DNA from: Frigoribacterium sp. SL97
GTDB lineage: Bacteria; Actinomycetota; Actinomycetes; Actinomycetales; Microbacteriaceae
Reading direction: 5' to 3'
Assembly: GCF_026625765.1 (NCBI RefSeq)
Contig: NZ_CP113062.1
Location: forward strand, 2,480,001-2,544,000
Length of the DNA: 64,000 nucleotides
Made by a program: the position numbers and the translations under genes. This document shows positions 42,481-52,509 of this stretch, one piece after another (the first letter of the stretch is position 1; every line of letters begins with the position of its first letter). The notes beneath the pieces were generated by a model that was not told where the DNA came from, made no database searches, and saw only the letters and a list, made by a program, of their open reading frames with translations.

Positions 42481-43562
42481 CGGGTTCCCTTCTTCGGCAG
42501 GCGGTCGCGAGCGTCGGCCTGCTGGTCCGCCGCCTCGAGACGGCGGTGCTGCTGGGCCTGACGCTCGGCGTCGTAGGTCGTGTACGCGTCGACGATGCGG
42601 CCCACGAGCGTGTGCCGCACCACGTCGTCGCTGGTGAGACGGGCGAAGTGGATGTCGTCGATGTCGTCGAGCACCGTCGTGACGAGCTGGAGGCCGCTGG
42701 CACCGGTGGGCAGGTCGACCTGGGTGACGTCGCCCGTCACGACCATGCGCGAGCCGAATCCGAGACGGGTGAGGAACATCTTCATCTGCTCGGGCGTGGT
42801 GTTCTGCGCCTCGTCGAGCACGACGAACGCGTCGTTGAGGGTGCGACCGCGCATGTACGCGAGAGGGGCGACCTCGACGGTGCCGGCCGCGAGCAGCTTG
42901 GGCACGATCTCGGGGTCCATCATCTCGTTCAGAGCGTCGTAGAGCGGCCGGAGGTACGGATCGATCTTGTCGGTCAGCGTGCCGGGCAGGAAGCCCAACC
43001 GCTCGCCGGCCTCGACCGCGGGGCGCGTCAGGATGATGCGCTGGACCTCGCGGCGCTGCAACGCCTGGACGGCCTTGGCCATCGCCAAGTAGGTCTTGCC
43101 GGTGCCGGCCGGGCCGATGCCGAAGGTGATGGTGTGCTGGTCGATCGCGTCGACGTAGTCCTTCTGGCCCCGAGTCTTCGCCCGGACCCCCTTGCCGCGG
43201 CTGGTGACGATCGGCTGCCCGAAGACCTCGGACGGGCTGCCCTGCCCCGAGTCGAGCAGACGGGCCGACGTCGCGACCTCGGCCGGGCCGAGGTCGTGAC
43301 CGCCGCGGACCATCGAGACGAGCTCGTCGACGAGGCCCTCGGCCCGGCCGACGGCCGACGAGGGCCCCTCGAGGGTGACCTCGTTGCCGCGGACGAGCAC
43401 GCGCACGTCGGGGTACTGCTTCTCGACCGCACGCAGCAGGCGGTCTTGCGGGCCCAGGAGCTGGACCATGGCGACGCCGTCGACGGTCACGTCGACGCGA
43501 CGGACGTCGTCACCCGTCGTCGGTGTCGAGGGGCCGGTGGCGTTCGTGTCGCTAGTGGGCAA
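42477..43562 (-). CDS. phoH: PhoH-like ATPase
   Basis: The 361-residue protein has an N-terminal KH-like domain (VLVRGNEVTLEG) and a P-loop ATPase core. Walker A is GPAGTGKT at 150-157 and Walker B is FVVLDEAQNTTPEQM. In this arrangement with YbeY it is thought to act on RNA. The start is uncertain. TTG 43562 is eleven bases inside the HIT gene, preceded by GGAGGAAGG; ATG 43595 would lengthen it by 11 residues that look like antisense of the HIT C-terminus. I prefer the TTG. Confidence 0.92.
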   Translation of the reverse strand: MPTSDTNATGPSTPTTGDDVRRVDVTVDGVAMVQLLGPQDRLLRAVEKQYPDVRVLVRGNEVTLEGPSSAVGRAEGLVDELVSMVRGGHDLGPAEVATSARLLDSGQGSPSEVFGQPIVTSRGKGVRAKTRGQKDYVDAIDQHTITFGIGPAGTGKTYLAMAKAVQALQRREVQRIILTRPAVEAGERLGFLPGTLTDKIDPYLRPLYDALNEMMDPEIVPKLLAAGTVEVAPLAYMRGRTLNDAFVVLDEAQNTTPEQMKMFLTRLGFGSRMVVTGDVTQVDLPTGASGLQLVTTVLDDIDDIHFARLTSDDVVRHTLVGRIVDAYTTYDAERQAQQHRRLEAADQQADARDRLPKKGTR

Positions 43563-43929
43563 GGGTGCCTTCCTCCAGGGGTCCACCGAGCACATGGGCG
43601 TGCACGTGGAACACGGTCTGCCCGGCGGATGCGCCGGTGTTGAAGATCAAACGGAACTCGGACCCGGAGTGTTCCCCGAACGCTGCCGGGTCGGCCGCGA
43701 GCCGGGAGGCGGTCGCCACCAGTTCGGCGAGCAACGCCGGGTCGCCCGCGGCGAGTTCGACGACGTCGCGGTACGCCTGGGTCTTGGGCACCACGAGCAG
43801 GTGGACGGGTGCCCGGGGCGCGATGTCGCGGAAGGCGATGACCGCGTCGCTCTCGAAGACGATGTCGGCGGGGATCTCGCGCGCGACGATGCGGCTGAAG
43901 ACGGTGGGCTCGTCGGAGGTCTCGGACAT
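43552..43929 (-). CDS. HIT-domain protein (nucleotide hydrolase, HINT type)
   Basis: The 125-residue protein has the histidine triad H108-V-H110-A-H112 in TVFHVHAHVLGG. The FSRIVAREIPADIVFESD start is typical of HINT-like purine nucleoside phosphoramidases. ATG 43929 lies seven bases after TACGAT, so an internal, nearly leaderless promoter may serve the HIT-phoH-ybeY end of the cluster. It is adjacent to phoH with an 11-base overlap. Confidence 0.94.
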   Translation of the reverse strand: MSETSDEPTVFSRIVAREIPADIVFESDAVIAFRDIAPRAPVHLLVVPKTQAYRDVVELAAGDPALLAELVATASRLAADPAAFGEHSGSEFRLIFNTGASAGQTVFHVHAHVLGGPLEEGTLAH

Positions 43930-43979
43930 GCTGCCCATCGTAGCGACGACCGCCGACACGGCCCCGGGGGGCGTCGAGG

Positions 43980-44723
43980 TCACCAGCGACCGAGTCGCGC
44001 GCTCAGCACGGACAGCGCGGCGGGCCCGGCCGTGGAGGTCCGCAGGACGGCGTCCCCGAGGCGCACGGCGCGGGCACCCGCCTCGGCGAGCTGGTGCAGC
44101 TCGGCGGGCGACACCCCGCCCTCGGGACCGACGACCACGACGACGCGGCCGGGCACCGCGCCTCCTGCGGTCAGGTCGACCGCCGTGAGCGCCTGCTCGG
44201 CCGACGGCTCGAGCACGAGGACGAGATCGCGGGAGGCGCGCTCGGCCAGCTGCCGCGTCGTCGCGAGCCCCGAGACCTCGGGCGACCAGGGACGGATCGA
44301 CTGCTTGGTCGCCTCGCGCACGATCGACGACCAGCGGGTGAGGCCCTTGGCGACCTTGGGGCCCTCCCAGCGGGAGATGCTGCGCGCCGCGGCCCACGGG
44401 ACGATCTCGTCGACGCCGAGCTCGGTCGCGGCCTGCACGGCGAGTTCGTCGCGGTCGCCCTTGGCCAGCGCCTGGGCGAGGACCAGCCGCGTCGTCGGCG
44501 GTTCGTGCCGGACGACCCGGGTCGCGAGCAGCACCAGCCGCTCGGGGGCCGCCTCGGACACCTCGCCCTGGACCACCAGCCCCCGTCCGTTGCCGAGGGT
44601 CAGCGGCTCGCCCACCCGCACCCGGCTGACCGTGACCGCGTGTCGGGCCTCGGAACCGGTCAGCTCGACGCTCGAGCCGACCTCGGCGGCGGCCAGGTCG
44701 TCGACCAGGTAGAAGTGCGCCAC
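43980..44723 (-). CDS. rsmE: 16S rRNA (uracil1498-N3)-methyltransferase
   Basis: The 247-residue SPOUT methyltransferase modifies U1498 of 16S rRNA. It has an N-terminal PUA-like domain (HFYLVDDLAAAEVGSSVEL, GSEARHAVTVSRV). The deep trefoil knot includes VVVVVGPEGGVSPAELHQL and VRLGDAVLRTSTAGPAALS, which bind S-adenosylmethionine. GTG 44723 is two bases past the dnaJ stop. Confidence 0.95.
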   Translation of the reverse strand: MAHFYLVDDLAAAEVGSSVELTGSEARHAVTVSRVRVGEPLTLGNGRGLVVQGEVSEAAPERLVLLATRVVRHEPPTTRLVLAQALAKGDRDELAVQAATELGVDEIVPWAAARSISRWEGPKVAKGLTRWSSIVREATKQSIRPWSPEVSGLATTRQLAERASRDLVLVLEPSAEQALTAVDLTAGGAVPGRVVVVVGPEGGVSPAELHQLAEAGARAVRLGDAVLRTSTAGPAALSVLSARLGRW

Positions 44724-44725
44724 GA

Positions 44726-45841
44726 TCAGAAGTTCAGGAAGCGGTCGCGCAACTTGCCGAAGAGACCCTGCTGGAAGTGCGACAGCTCGGGCGCCGGGGA
44801 GCGGCGACCCGAGGCGAACTTCTCGATCAGCTCGCGCTCCTTGTGGCTGAGCTTGGTCGGGGTGACCACCTGGACGCCGATCTTGAGGTCGCCGCGACCC
44901 GTCCCGCGCAGTCTGGTGATGCCGCGGTCCTTCACGGTGAGGATGTCGGCGCTCTGGGTGCCGGGCTTGATCTCGACCTCGATCTCGCCGTCGAGCCCGG
45001 TGAGCGTCGTCGACGTGCCGAGGATGGCGTCGGCCATCTGCACCTCGAGCGTGGCCAGCAGGTCGTCGCCGTTGCGGCTGTAGGTGTCGTGGTGACGCAC
45101 CTTGACCTCGAGGTACAGGTCGCCGTTCGGGCCACCGGCCTGGCCGACCTCGCCCTGACCGGGCAGCTGGAGCCGGAGCCCGGTGTCGACGCCCGCGGGG
45201 ATGTCGATGGGGATCGAACGTCGCGCCCGGACGCGCCCCTGGCCCTGGCACGTCGGGCAGGGGTTGGGGATGACGGTGCCGTAGCCACGGCAGGTCCCGC
45301 ACGGGCTCGACGTCATGACGTTGCCGAGCAGCGAGCGCACGGTGCGCTGGATCTGGCCGGAGCCACCGCAGATGTCGCAGGTCTGGGGCGAGGTGCCGGG
45401 TGCGCAGCACGAGCCGCTGCACGTGTCGCAGAGGACGGCCGTGTCGACCTCGATGTCGCGCTGCGTGCCGAAGACGATGTCCTCGAGGTCGACCTCGAGG
45501 CGCAGGAGCGCGTCCTGCCCGCGTTCCCGCCGGGACCGCGGACCCTGACGCTGGCCCTGGCCACCGCCGCCGAAGAACGCGTCGAAGATGTCGCCGAAGC
45601 CGGCGGCCCCGCCTCCGCCGCCGCCGCCGAAGCCGGGCTGGGGGCCGAGGTCGTAGCGTTCGCGCTGCTGCGGGTCGCTGAGCACGTCGTAGGCGTGCGT
45701 GACGTCCTTGAACCGTTCGGACGCGTCGGGGCTGGGATTGACGTCGGGGTGAAGCTCGCGGGCGAGCTTGCGGTACGCCTTCTTGATCTCTTCCGGGGTC
45801 GCCTGACGGTCGACTCCGAGGACGTCGTAATGATCTGCCAC
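44726..45841 (-). CDS. dnaJ: Chaperone protein DnaJ
   Basis: This 371-residue co-chaperone of DnaK has a J-domain with HPD at 31-33, a Gly/Phe-rich region (GFGGGGGGGAAGFGDIFDAF), four zinc-finger CxxC repeats and the C-terminal substrate-binding domain. The first zinc repeat reads CDTCSGSCCAPG, where CxxCxGxG is usual, so one glycine is replaced by Cys; the other three are normal. This is the hrcA-linked DnaJ2-type copy. It is co-transcribed with hrcA and thus under CIRCE control. Confidence 0.96.
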   Translation of the reverse strand: MADHYDVLGVDRQATPEEIKKAYRKLARELHPDVNPSPDASERFKDVTHAYDVLSDPQQRERYDLGPQPGFGGGGGGGAAGFGDIFDAFFGGGGQGQRQGPRSRRERGQDALLRLEVDLEDIVFGTQRDIEVDTAVLCDTCSGSCCAPGTSPQTCDICGGSGQIQRTVRSLLGNVMTSSPCGTCRGYGTVIPNPCPTCQGQGRVRARRSIPIDIPAGVDTGLRLQLPGQGEVGQAGGPNGDLYLEVKVRHHDTYSRNGDDLLATLEVQMADAILGTSTTLTGLDGEIEVEIKPGTQSADILTVKDRGITRLRGTGRGDLKIGVQVVTPTKLSHKERELIEKFASGRRSPAPELSHFQQGLFGKLRDRFLNF

Positions 45842-45951
45842 TGGTTCTCGTCTGCCTCTGGTGTGGTGTGGTGGTCTTCCCGGCGGGGCCGGGCCCGGCG
45901 GACCGGGACGGGGATTGGGGGTCGTGGGACGGCCGGGGCCGTGGTGGTCGG

Positions 45952-46974
45952 CTACCGCTCGGTGAGCAGCGACGACAGGTACCGCGCGACGGCACGGACC
46001 GCCGCCATGTTGGTCGAGTAGTCCATGCGCATGGGCCCGAGCACGCCGAGCCTCGCGATCTCGCTGCCCTGCGTCGAGTACCCGCTGGCCAGCACGGACG
46101 CCTGGGACAACCCGAACGACGCGTTCTCGCGGCCGATGCTCGCGGCCACGTCGACGGCGTCGAGTTGCATCTCGCCGAAGAGCCGCAAGAGGGCCACCTG
46201 CTCTTCGATCGCCTCGAGCACGGGGAAGAGGTCGCCGCTGAAGTCGTCGCCCGTGCGCACCAGGTTCGCCGCACCGGCCATGACGAGGCGGTCCTGACGT
46301 CCGGCGGCGATCTGCTCGGTGAGGCTCGCGACGACCACGCCGACGACCGCCGCGAGGTCGGGACGGAACCGCGCCGGCAGGTCGGTGAGGGCGGTGGAGG
46401 CCTCACCCAGGGGCCGACCGCCGACCGCGGCGTTGATGGCGGCCCGCAACTCGGACAGGAAGGACTCGTCGACGGCGGTGCGGATGTCGACGACCCGCTG
46501 CTCGACCTGGCCGCTGTCGGTGATCAGCACCGTCATGACGCGACCGTCGCCCAGGCTGACCAGCTCGACGTGACGCACGCGGGCCCGGGAGAAGGTGGGG
46601 TACTGCACCAGGGCCACCTGGTTGGTGAGTTGCGACAGGAGCCGGACCGTCCGACCGAGCACCTCGTCGAGGTCGGTGGAGTCGCCCAGGAACGTCTCGA
46701 TGGCCTGCCGCTGGGCCGCGCTGAGCGGGCGCAGGTCGGCGAGCTGGTTGACGAAGAGCCGGTAGCCCTTGTCGGTCGGCACGCGTCCCGACGAGGTGTG
46801 CGGTGCCGCGATGAGCTCTTCTTCTTCGAGCAGCGCCATGTCGTTGCGGATGGTCGCCGCCGAGACGCCGAACTGGTGTCGCTCGACGATGGACTTCGAC
46901 CCGACCGGCTCGCGGGACGCGACGTAGTCGTGCACGATGACGCGAAGCACTTCGAGACCGCGTTCGGAGACCAT
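45952..46974 (-). CDS. hrcA: Heat-inducible transcription repressor HrcA
   Basis: HrcA represses chaperone genes by binding CIRCE. The 340-residue protein begins MVSERGLEVLRVIVHDYVAS with the winged helix SAATIRNDMALLEEEELIAA. The central GAF-like domain and dimerisation region follow (RRxGVLGPMRMDYSTNMAAV-like end). ATG 46974 follows GAGAGG. A CIRCE element overlaps its own promoter at 47032-47063, so hrcA-dnaJ is autoregulated. Confidence 0.96.
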   Translation of the reverse strand: MVSERGLEVLRVIVHDYVASREPVGSKSIVERHQFGVSAATIRNDMALLEEEELIAAPHTSSGRVPTDKGYRLFVNQLADLRPLSAAQRQAIETFLGDSTDLDEVLGRTVRLLSQLTNQVALVQYPTFSRARVRHVELVSLGDGRVMTVLITDSGQVEQRVVDIRTAVDESFLSELRAAINAAVGGRPLGEASTALTDLPARFRPDLAAVVGVVVASLTEQIAAGRQDRLVMAGAANLVRTGDDFSGDLFPVLEAIEEQVALLRLFGEMQLDAVDVAASIGRENASFGLSQASVLASGYSTQGSEIARLGVLGPMRMDYSTNMAAVRAVARYLSSLLTER

Positions 46975-47031
46975 GACGCACCTCTCTTCGCTCGACGTCC
47001 CCCGGGTCGTCCGCACGCCGGGCGACCGGGC

Positions 47032-47063
47032 CTGGCACTCGACGTGCCGGACTGCCAATCGTA
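47032..47063 (-). promoter_or_regulatory. CIRCE operator overlapping the hrcA promoter
   Basis: On the minus strand TTGGCAGTC, nine bases, GAGTGCCAG is an 8-of-9 dyad agreeing with the known CIRCE TTGGCACTC-N9-GAGTGCCAA form (47058-47032). A TACGAT -10 box (47063-47058) abuts it, so bound HrcA would cover the transcription start. Confidence 0.85.
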
Positions 47064-47154
47064 CGACACCTCCGTCGCGAGGCCTACTCGGGCCGCACCC
47101 GGCTGCCCTAGGGTGGCGGGGACATCCGCAGGACACTCACGAACAGGTGCAGCC

Positions 47155-47658
47155 ATGACCGAGAACCCTCCCGCCCAGCCGAACGGCCCGCAGAACGGCC
47201 AGCCCGGCCAGAACGGTCAGCCCGGCCAGCCGTACGGGCAGGGTCTGCCCGGCCAGGGTCAGCCCGGCCAGGGCCAGCAGTCCGGCCCCGGCTTCGGCCA
47301 GCAGCCCGGCTACCAGCCGCAGCCCGTCCAGCCGATGCGCCCCGAGGACGAGAAGCTCTGGTCGACGCTCATCCACCTCGGCGGGATCCTCTTCGCGTTC
47401 GTCCCCGCCCTCGTCGGTTACCTCGTGTTGAAGGACCGCGGCCCGTTCATCCGGGAGCACACCAGGACCGCGCTGAACTTCCAGATCACGGTGGCCATCG
47501 TCTACGTGATCTCGGCGATCCTGTCGATCATCGTCATCGGAGGGGTGCTCGCCCTCGTCGCCGGCATCCTCGTGATCATCTTCTCGATCATCGCCGCCGT
47601 CGCGGCCAACAAGGGCGAGTGGTACAAGTACCCGCTGACCATCGAGTTCGTCAAGTAG
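47155..47658 (+). CDS. DUF4870 domain-containing membrane protein
   Basis: The 167-residue protein has a first 65 residues of Gly/Gln/Pro/Asn repeats (NGQPGQ-like), then the DUF4870 domain: EDEKLWSTLIHLGGILFAFV, LVLKDRGPFIREHTRTALNF and two to three membrane helices. It is probably an inner-membrane protein with a disordered cytoplasmic tail; no biochemical role is known. ATG 47155 has a weak AGG upstream, and a TAGGGT -10 box sits at 47109-47114. It is divergent from hrcA. Confidence 0.88.
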   Translation: MTENPPAQPNGPQNGQPGQNGQPGQPYGQGLPGQGQPGQGQQSGPGFGQQPGYQPQPVQPMRPEDEKLWSTLIHLGGILFAFVPALVGYLVLKDRGPFIREHTRTALNFQITVAIVYVISAILSIIVIGGVLALVAGILVIIFSIIAAVAANKGEWYKYPLTIEFVK

Positions 47659-47688
47659 ACGGTCGACCGGCCCGGACGGGCACGACGC

Positions 47689-47719
47689 GAGGCGCGACTC
47701 CCCCCGGGAGCCGCGCCTC
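47689..47719. terminator. Hairpin terminator after the DUF4870 gene
   Basis: GAGGCGCGACTCCC and GGGAGCCGCGCCTC pair with one mismatch around three bases. It includes a CGCGCCTCC motif and lies between two converging genes. Confidence 0.65.
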
Positions 47720-47764
47720 CTGCGTTCCGGGCCCGCGCCTCCTGCGTTCCGGGCCCGCGCCTCC
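47712..47764. repeat. Tandem 22-base repeat carrying CGCGCCTCC three times
   Basis: CGCGCCTCC recurs at 47712, 47734 and 47756 with identical spacing, joined by TGCGTTCCGGGCC. It is a local amplification of the 9-mer in the hemW/DUF4870 convergent gap, which contains no gene. Confidence 0.7.
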
Positions 47765-47810
47765 TGGTCGCCACCGCGGGTCGCCGCGGCGATCAGGACG
47801 ATCGGGACGC

Positions 47811-49037
47811 TCAGTCGGGCAGCAGACGCCGCACGACGGCGTCGGCCATGAGCCGCCCCTCGCGCGTGAGCACGACACGACCCCGCAGGGCCGGACGCCC
47901 CTCGACCCAGCCGTCGGCGATGAGGCCACCGACGGCCCGGCGTCCGTCGTCGTCGAGCTCGGAGGTGGGCAGCCCCTCGCGGATGCGCACCCCGAGCAGG
48001 ACGCGCTCGACCCGACGGGTCTCGTCGTCGAGGGTCTCGCGCCCGGCGGCCGGCGACTCACCCGCGGCCATGCGCTGCTGATAGGCGGCGGGGTGCTTGA
48101 CGTTCCACCAGCGGACGCCACCGACGTGACTGTGCGCGCCCGGGCCGACGCCCCACCAGTCGTGGCCCTGCCAGTACGCCAGGTTGTGGCGGGAACGGTG
48201 CGCGACGCCACGCGACCAGTTGCTGACCTCGTACCAGTCGTAGCCCGCGCCGGCGAGCCGGTCGTCCGCGATCTCGTACATGTCGGCCGCGGTGTCGTCG
48301 TCGGGCATCGGGACCTCGCCCCGCTTGATCTGGCGGGCGAGCTTCGTGCCGTCCTCGACGATCAGCGAGTACGCGGAGAGGTGGTCGGGCTCCTGCTCGA
48401 GGGCGACGTCCAGGGAACGCCTCCAGTCGTCGAGGGTCTCGCCGGGCGTGCCGTAGATGAGGTCGAGGCTGACGTCGAGCCCGGCGTCACGGGCCCAGCG
48501 CACCACGAGCGGGATGCGCTCGGGGTCGTGCGTGCGCTCGAGGGTGGCGAGCACGCTCGGGACGGCCGACTGCATGCCGAAGCTGACGCGCGTGAAGCCC
48601 GCGTCGGCGAGCTGCCGCAGGTATGTGGCGTCGACCGAGTCGGGGTTCGCCTCGGTCGTCACCTCGGCGCCGGGCTCGAGACCCCAGGTGTCGACCATCG
48701 CGTGGAGCATCGACGTGAGGTCGCCCGAGGGCAGCATCGTCGGGGTGCCCCCGCCGAAGAACACCGAGGAGGCGCGGCGCGGCGGGAGCCCCGCCTCGCG
48801 CAGCACCCGGCCCCCGAGCTCGATCTCGGTGACGGCCTGCCCGGCGTAGTCGTCGCGACGAGCGCCTCGCAGCTCGTCGCCCGTGTAGGTGTTGAAGTCG
48901 CAGTACCCGCAGCGCACGCGGCAGAACGGGACGTGCAGGTAGACCCCGAAGTTGCGGTCGTCCGCGCCGACGGCGACGGTCTCGGGCAGGCGTCCGTCGA
49001 CGGGGGCGGGATCGCCGAGGGGAAGGGCTCCGGGCAC
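47811..49037 (-). CDS. hemW: Radical SAM heme chaperone HemW
   Basis: The 408-residue protein binds heme and inserts it into membrane haemoproteins; it was once called an oxygen-independent coproporphyrinogen oxidase. The Fe-S cluster motif CRVRCGYC has C39, C43 and C46. The GGGTPT, EANPDSVD and SFGMQSA blocks are typical. The CNLxD-type tetrad needed for decarboxylation is absent, supporting HemW over HemN. GTG 49037 is two bases past the DUF1990 stop. Confidence 0.93.
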   Translation of the reverse strand: MPGALPLGDPAPVDGRLPETVAVGADDRNFGVYLHVPFCRVRCGYCDFNTYTGDELRGARRDDYAGQAVTEIELGGRVLREAGLPPRRASSVFFGGGTPTMLPSGDLTSMLHAMVDTWGLEPGAEVTTEANPDSVDATYLRQLADAGFTRVSFGMQSAVPSVLATLERTHDPERIPLVVRWARDAGLDVSLDLIYGTPGETLDDWRRSLDVALEQEPDHLSAYSLIVEDGTKLARQIKRGEVPMPDDDTAADMYEIADDRLAGAGYDWYEVSNWSRGVAHRSRHNLAYWQGHDWWGVGPGAHSHVGGVRWWNVKHPAAYQQRMAAGESPAAGRETLDDETRRVERVLLGVRIREGLPTSELDDDGRRAVGGLIADGWVEGRPALRGRVVLTREGRLMADAVVRRLLPD

Positions 49038-49039
49038 CG

Positions 49040-49813
49040 TCAGGCGCCGGTTCCCGCGGCGTCGCCGCGCGGGCCGGTCGGGGGGCGCTCGTCACCGCGG
49101 GGGTCGCCGACGCCGGCCTCGGTGTCCTCGACGACGACGACCTCGTCGGTCTGCTCGCCCTTCTCGTTGAGGCTCAGTGCCCGCAGGTACCGCTTCGTGT
49201 ACTGCGCCTGCGTGCGTCGCAGGAACGGTGCCACGACACGCCACTTCGCGCTCGACGGCTTCGAGAACGACCGGATGGAGAGCCAGACCGAACCGTCGTC
49301 GGTCTGGTCGACGATCCAGGACTCCTCGCCGCTCTCGGGGTGGCCGTCGAGGGTTCCGTACGCGAAACCCTTGCGCTTCGGTTCGTCGATCACGTAGACG
49401 ACGCGCACCGGGGCCTCGACCGTGCGCCCGTAGGCCTCGATGCTCAGCGTGGCCGTCGTGCCCGCCGTGAGGAAGGGCGTGCCGTCGGGCGAGTAGCGCG
49501 ACTCGTCACGCGCGGTCGCCCACTCGGCGGCGTCGACCGGCTGCCCGTGCTCGTCGAACTGGACGGGCGTGTACTCGCTCTCGTCGGCCGGCGGCACGCT
49601 GTCGACCCGGACGCGGATGCCGCTGCGCTCCTGGATCTGCCAGGTCATGGTGGCGATCCAGGCCGCGGCGAAGCGGGCGTCGCCGTGGCCGACGCGAGCC
49701 CGGTACTCGGCCGGCTTGAACCCCTTCGGCGGGTACTGCATGAGGTCGGGGGCCTGCGTCGCCCCGACCTCGCCGTAGGTCGTGCGGGTCTCGGTGTGGG
49801 TGGCTCGACGCAT
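49040..49813 (-). CDS. DUF1990 family protein
   Basis: The 257-residue protein begins MRRATHTETRTTYGEVGATQ and contains AAAWIATMTWQIQERSGIRV and TFGTLxGHPExGEE-like sequence (FAYGTLDGHPESGEESWIVD), which identify DUF1990. No activity is established. The C-terminal 40 residues are acidic and low in complexity. It lies five bases after lepA and two before hemW, so all three are one operon. No signal peptide. Confidence 0.82.
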   Translation of the reverse strand: MRRATHTETRTTYGEVGATQAPDLMQYPPKGFKPAEYRARVGHGDARFAAAWIATMTWQIQERSGIRVRVDSVPPADESEYTPVQFDEHGQPVDAAEWATARDESRYSPDGTPFLTAGTTATLSIEAYGRTVEAPVRVVYVIDEPKRKGFAYGTLDGHPESGEESWIVDQTDDGSVWLSIRSFSKPSSAKWRVVAPFLRRTQAQYTKRYLRALSLNEKGEQTDEVVVVEDTEAGVGDPRGDERPPTGPRGDAAGTGA

Positions 49814-49818
49814 GGACC

Positions 49819-51669
<1,851 letters not shown>

Positions 51670-51758
51670 ACGATCCTCTGGGGGTGGTGGGCGGGGGTAC
51701 CGCACGATTCTCCCACGCCCGGGCGACGGATCGGGCGTCGGCCCGCGCGGGGTCGCCC

Positions 51759-51847
51759 GTCGGCAACTCCTGCCCGGTGTCGCGACCGGCACCGCGCCTC
51801 CCCCGGTCGGCGGCTCGCGCCGTGACGGTGGGCAGGACTTGCCGACA
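51759..51847. repeat. Long inverted repeat, GGCAACTCCTGCC family, copy 9
   Basis: GTCGGCAACTCCTGCCC begins at 51759; GGGCAGGACTTGCCGAC ends at 51847 with one substitution (ACTTG for AGTTG). A CGCGCCTCC 9-mer sits inside. The 51670-52146 gap holds this, copy 10 and a direct repeat of GGGAGGCGCGAGCCGG near 52041 and 52088; no gene. Confidence 0.8.
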
Positions 51848-51953
51848 CCGTGGCCGCACCGGATGCCGTGCGCGCGGGACGCCGCGGGGCGGGCGAGCGG
51901 GTGGGCCGGTCGGCGGGTGGGTCAGAGGGGGATGCGAGCCAGAGGGGCGGTGC

Positions 51954-52037
51954 GGGCAACTCCTGGCCGGTGCCGCTCGGGCGGTCGGACTCCCCGGCGT
52001 CGCGTCGGGCGTGCGACGGCAGGCAGGAGTTGCCGAC
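51954..52037. repeat. Long inverted repeat, GGCAACTCCTGCC family, copy 10
   Basis: GGGCAACTCCTGGCC begins at 51954 and GGCAGGAGTTGCCGAC ends near 52037, separated by about 55 bases. The left arm has one substitution. Confidence 0.78.
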
Positions 52038-52146
52038 GCGGGAGGCGCGAGCCGGGCCGCGGGATGAGCGCGGGACGAGCGCGAGCGAGGGAGGCGCGAG
52101 CCGGAACGCGGGACGGGACCGCCGGGCGGGACTGCCGGGCCGAGGG

Positions 52147-52455
52147 TCAGGCGGCGGTGCCGGGAAGGAGCGCGAGGACGCCGGCGCCCCCGACGACGGC
52201 GAGGCCGATCGCCAGGGCGATCAGCGTGCCCACGAGCATGACGGCGGACGAGACGATGCCGACGAGCGCCATGGTGCGACCCTCGGGCTCACGGCGGCGG
52301 GACAGGATGCCGAGGACGAGGCCGGCGATCGGGACGACGAAGGTGAAGCCGAAGCCGATCGAGGCGAGGCCGAGGACGAGGCTCCAGACGGCGAGGGGCG
52401 AACGGACGCCGGTGGTGGAGGCGGAGAAGGTCGTGTGCACGGGTTGATTCGTCAT
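52147..52455 (-). CDS. DUF4190 domain-containing membrane protein
   Basis: The 102-residue protein has two membrane helices: SPLAVWSLVLGLASIGFGFT, then VVPIAGLVLGILSRRREPEGR and a second helix with SSAVMLVGTLIALAIGL. The LAVWSLVLG start and short basic loop are characteristic of DUF4190. ATG 52455 lies six bases after TAGGCT, hence probably leaderless. No role is known. Confidence 0.85.
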   Translation of the reverse strand: MTNQPVHTTFSASTTGVRSPLAVWSLVLGLASIGFGFTFVVPIAGLVLGILSRRREPEGRTMALVGIVSSAVMLVGTLIALAIGLAVVGGAGVLALLPGTAA

Positions 52456-52461
52456 GTTCCG

Positions 52462-52467
52462 AGCCTA
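52462..52467 (-). promoter_or_regulatory. -10 box for the leaderless DUF4190 gene
   Basis: TAGGCT on the minus strand, six bases before ATG 52455. Confidence 0.5.
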
Positions 52468-52509
52468 GGAAGCCCCTCGCGGCGACCCCAGGGGGCTGAC
52501 CCCCGGATC

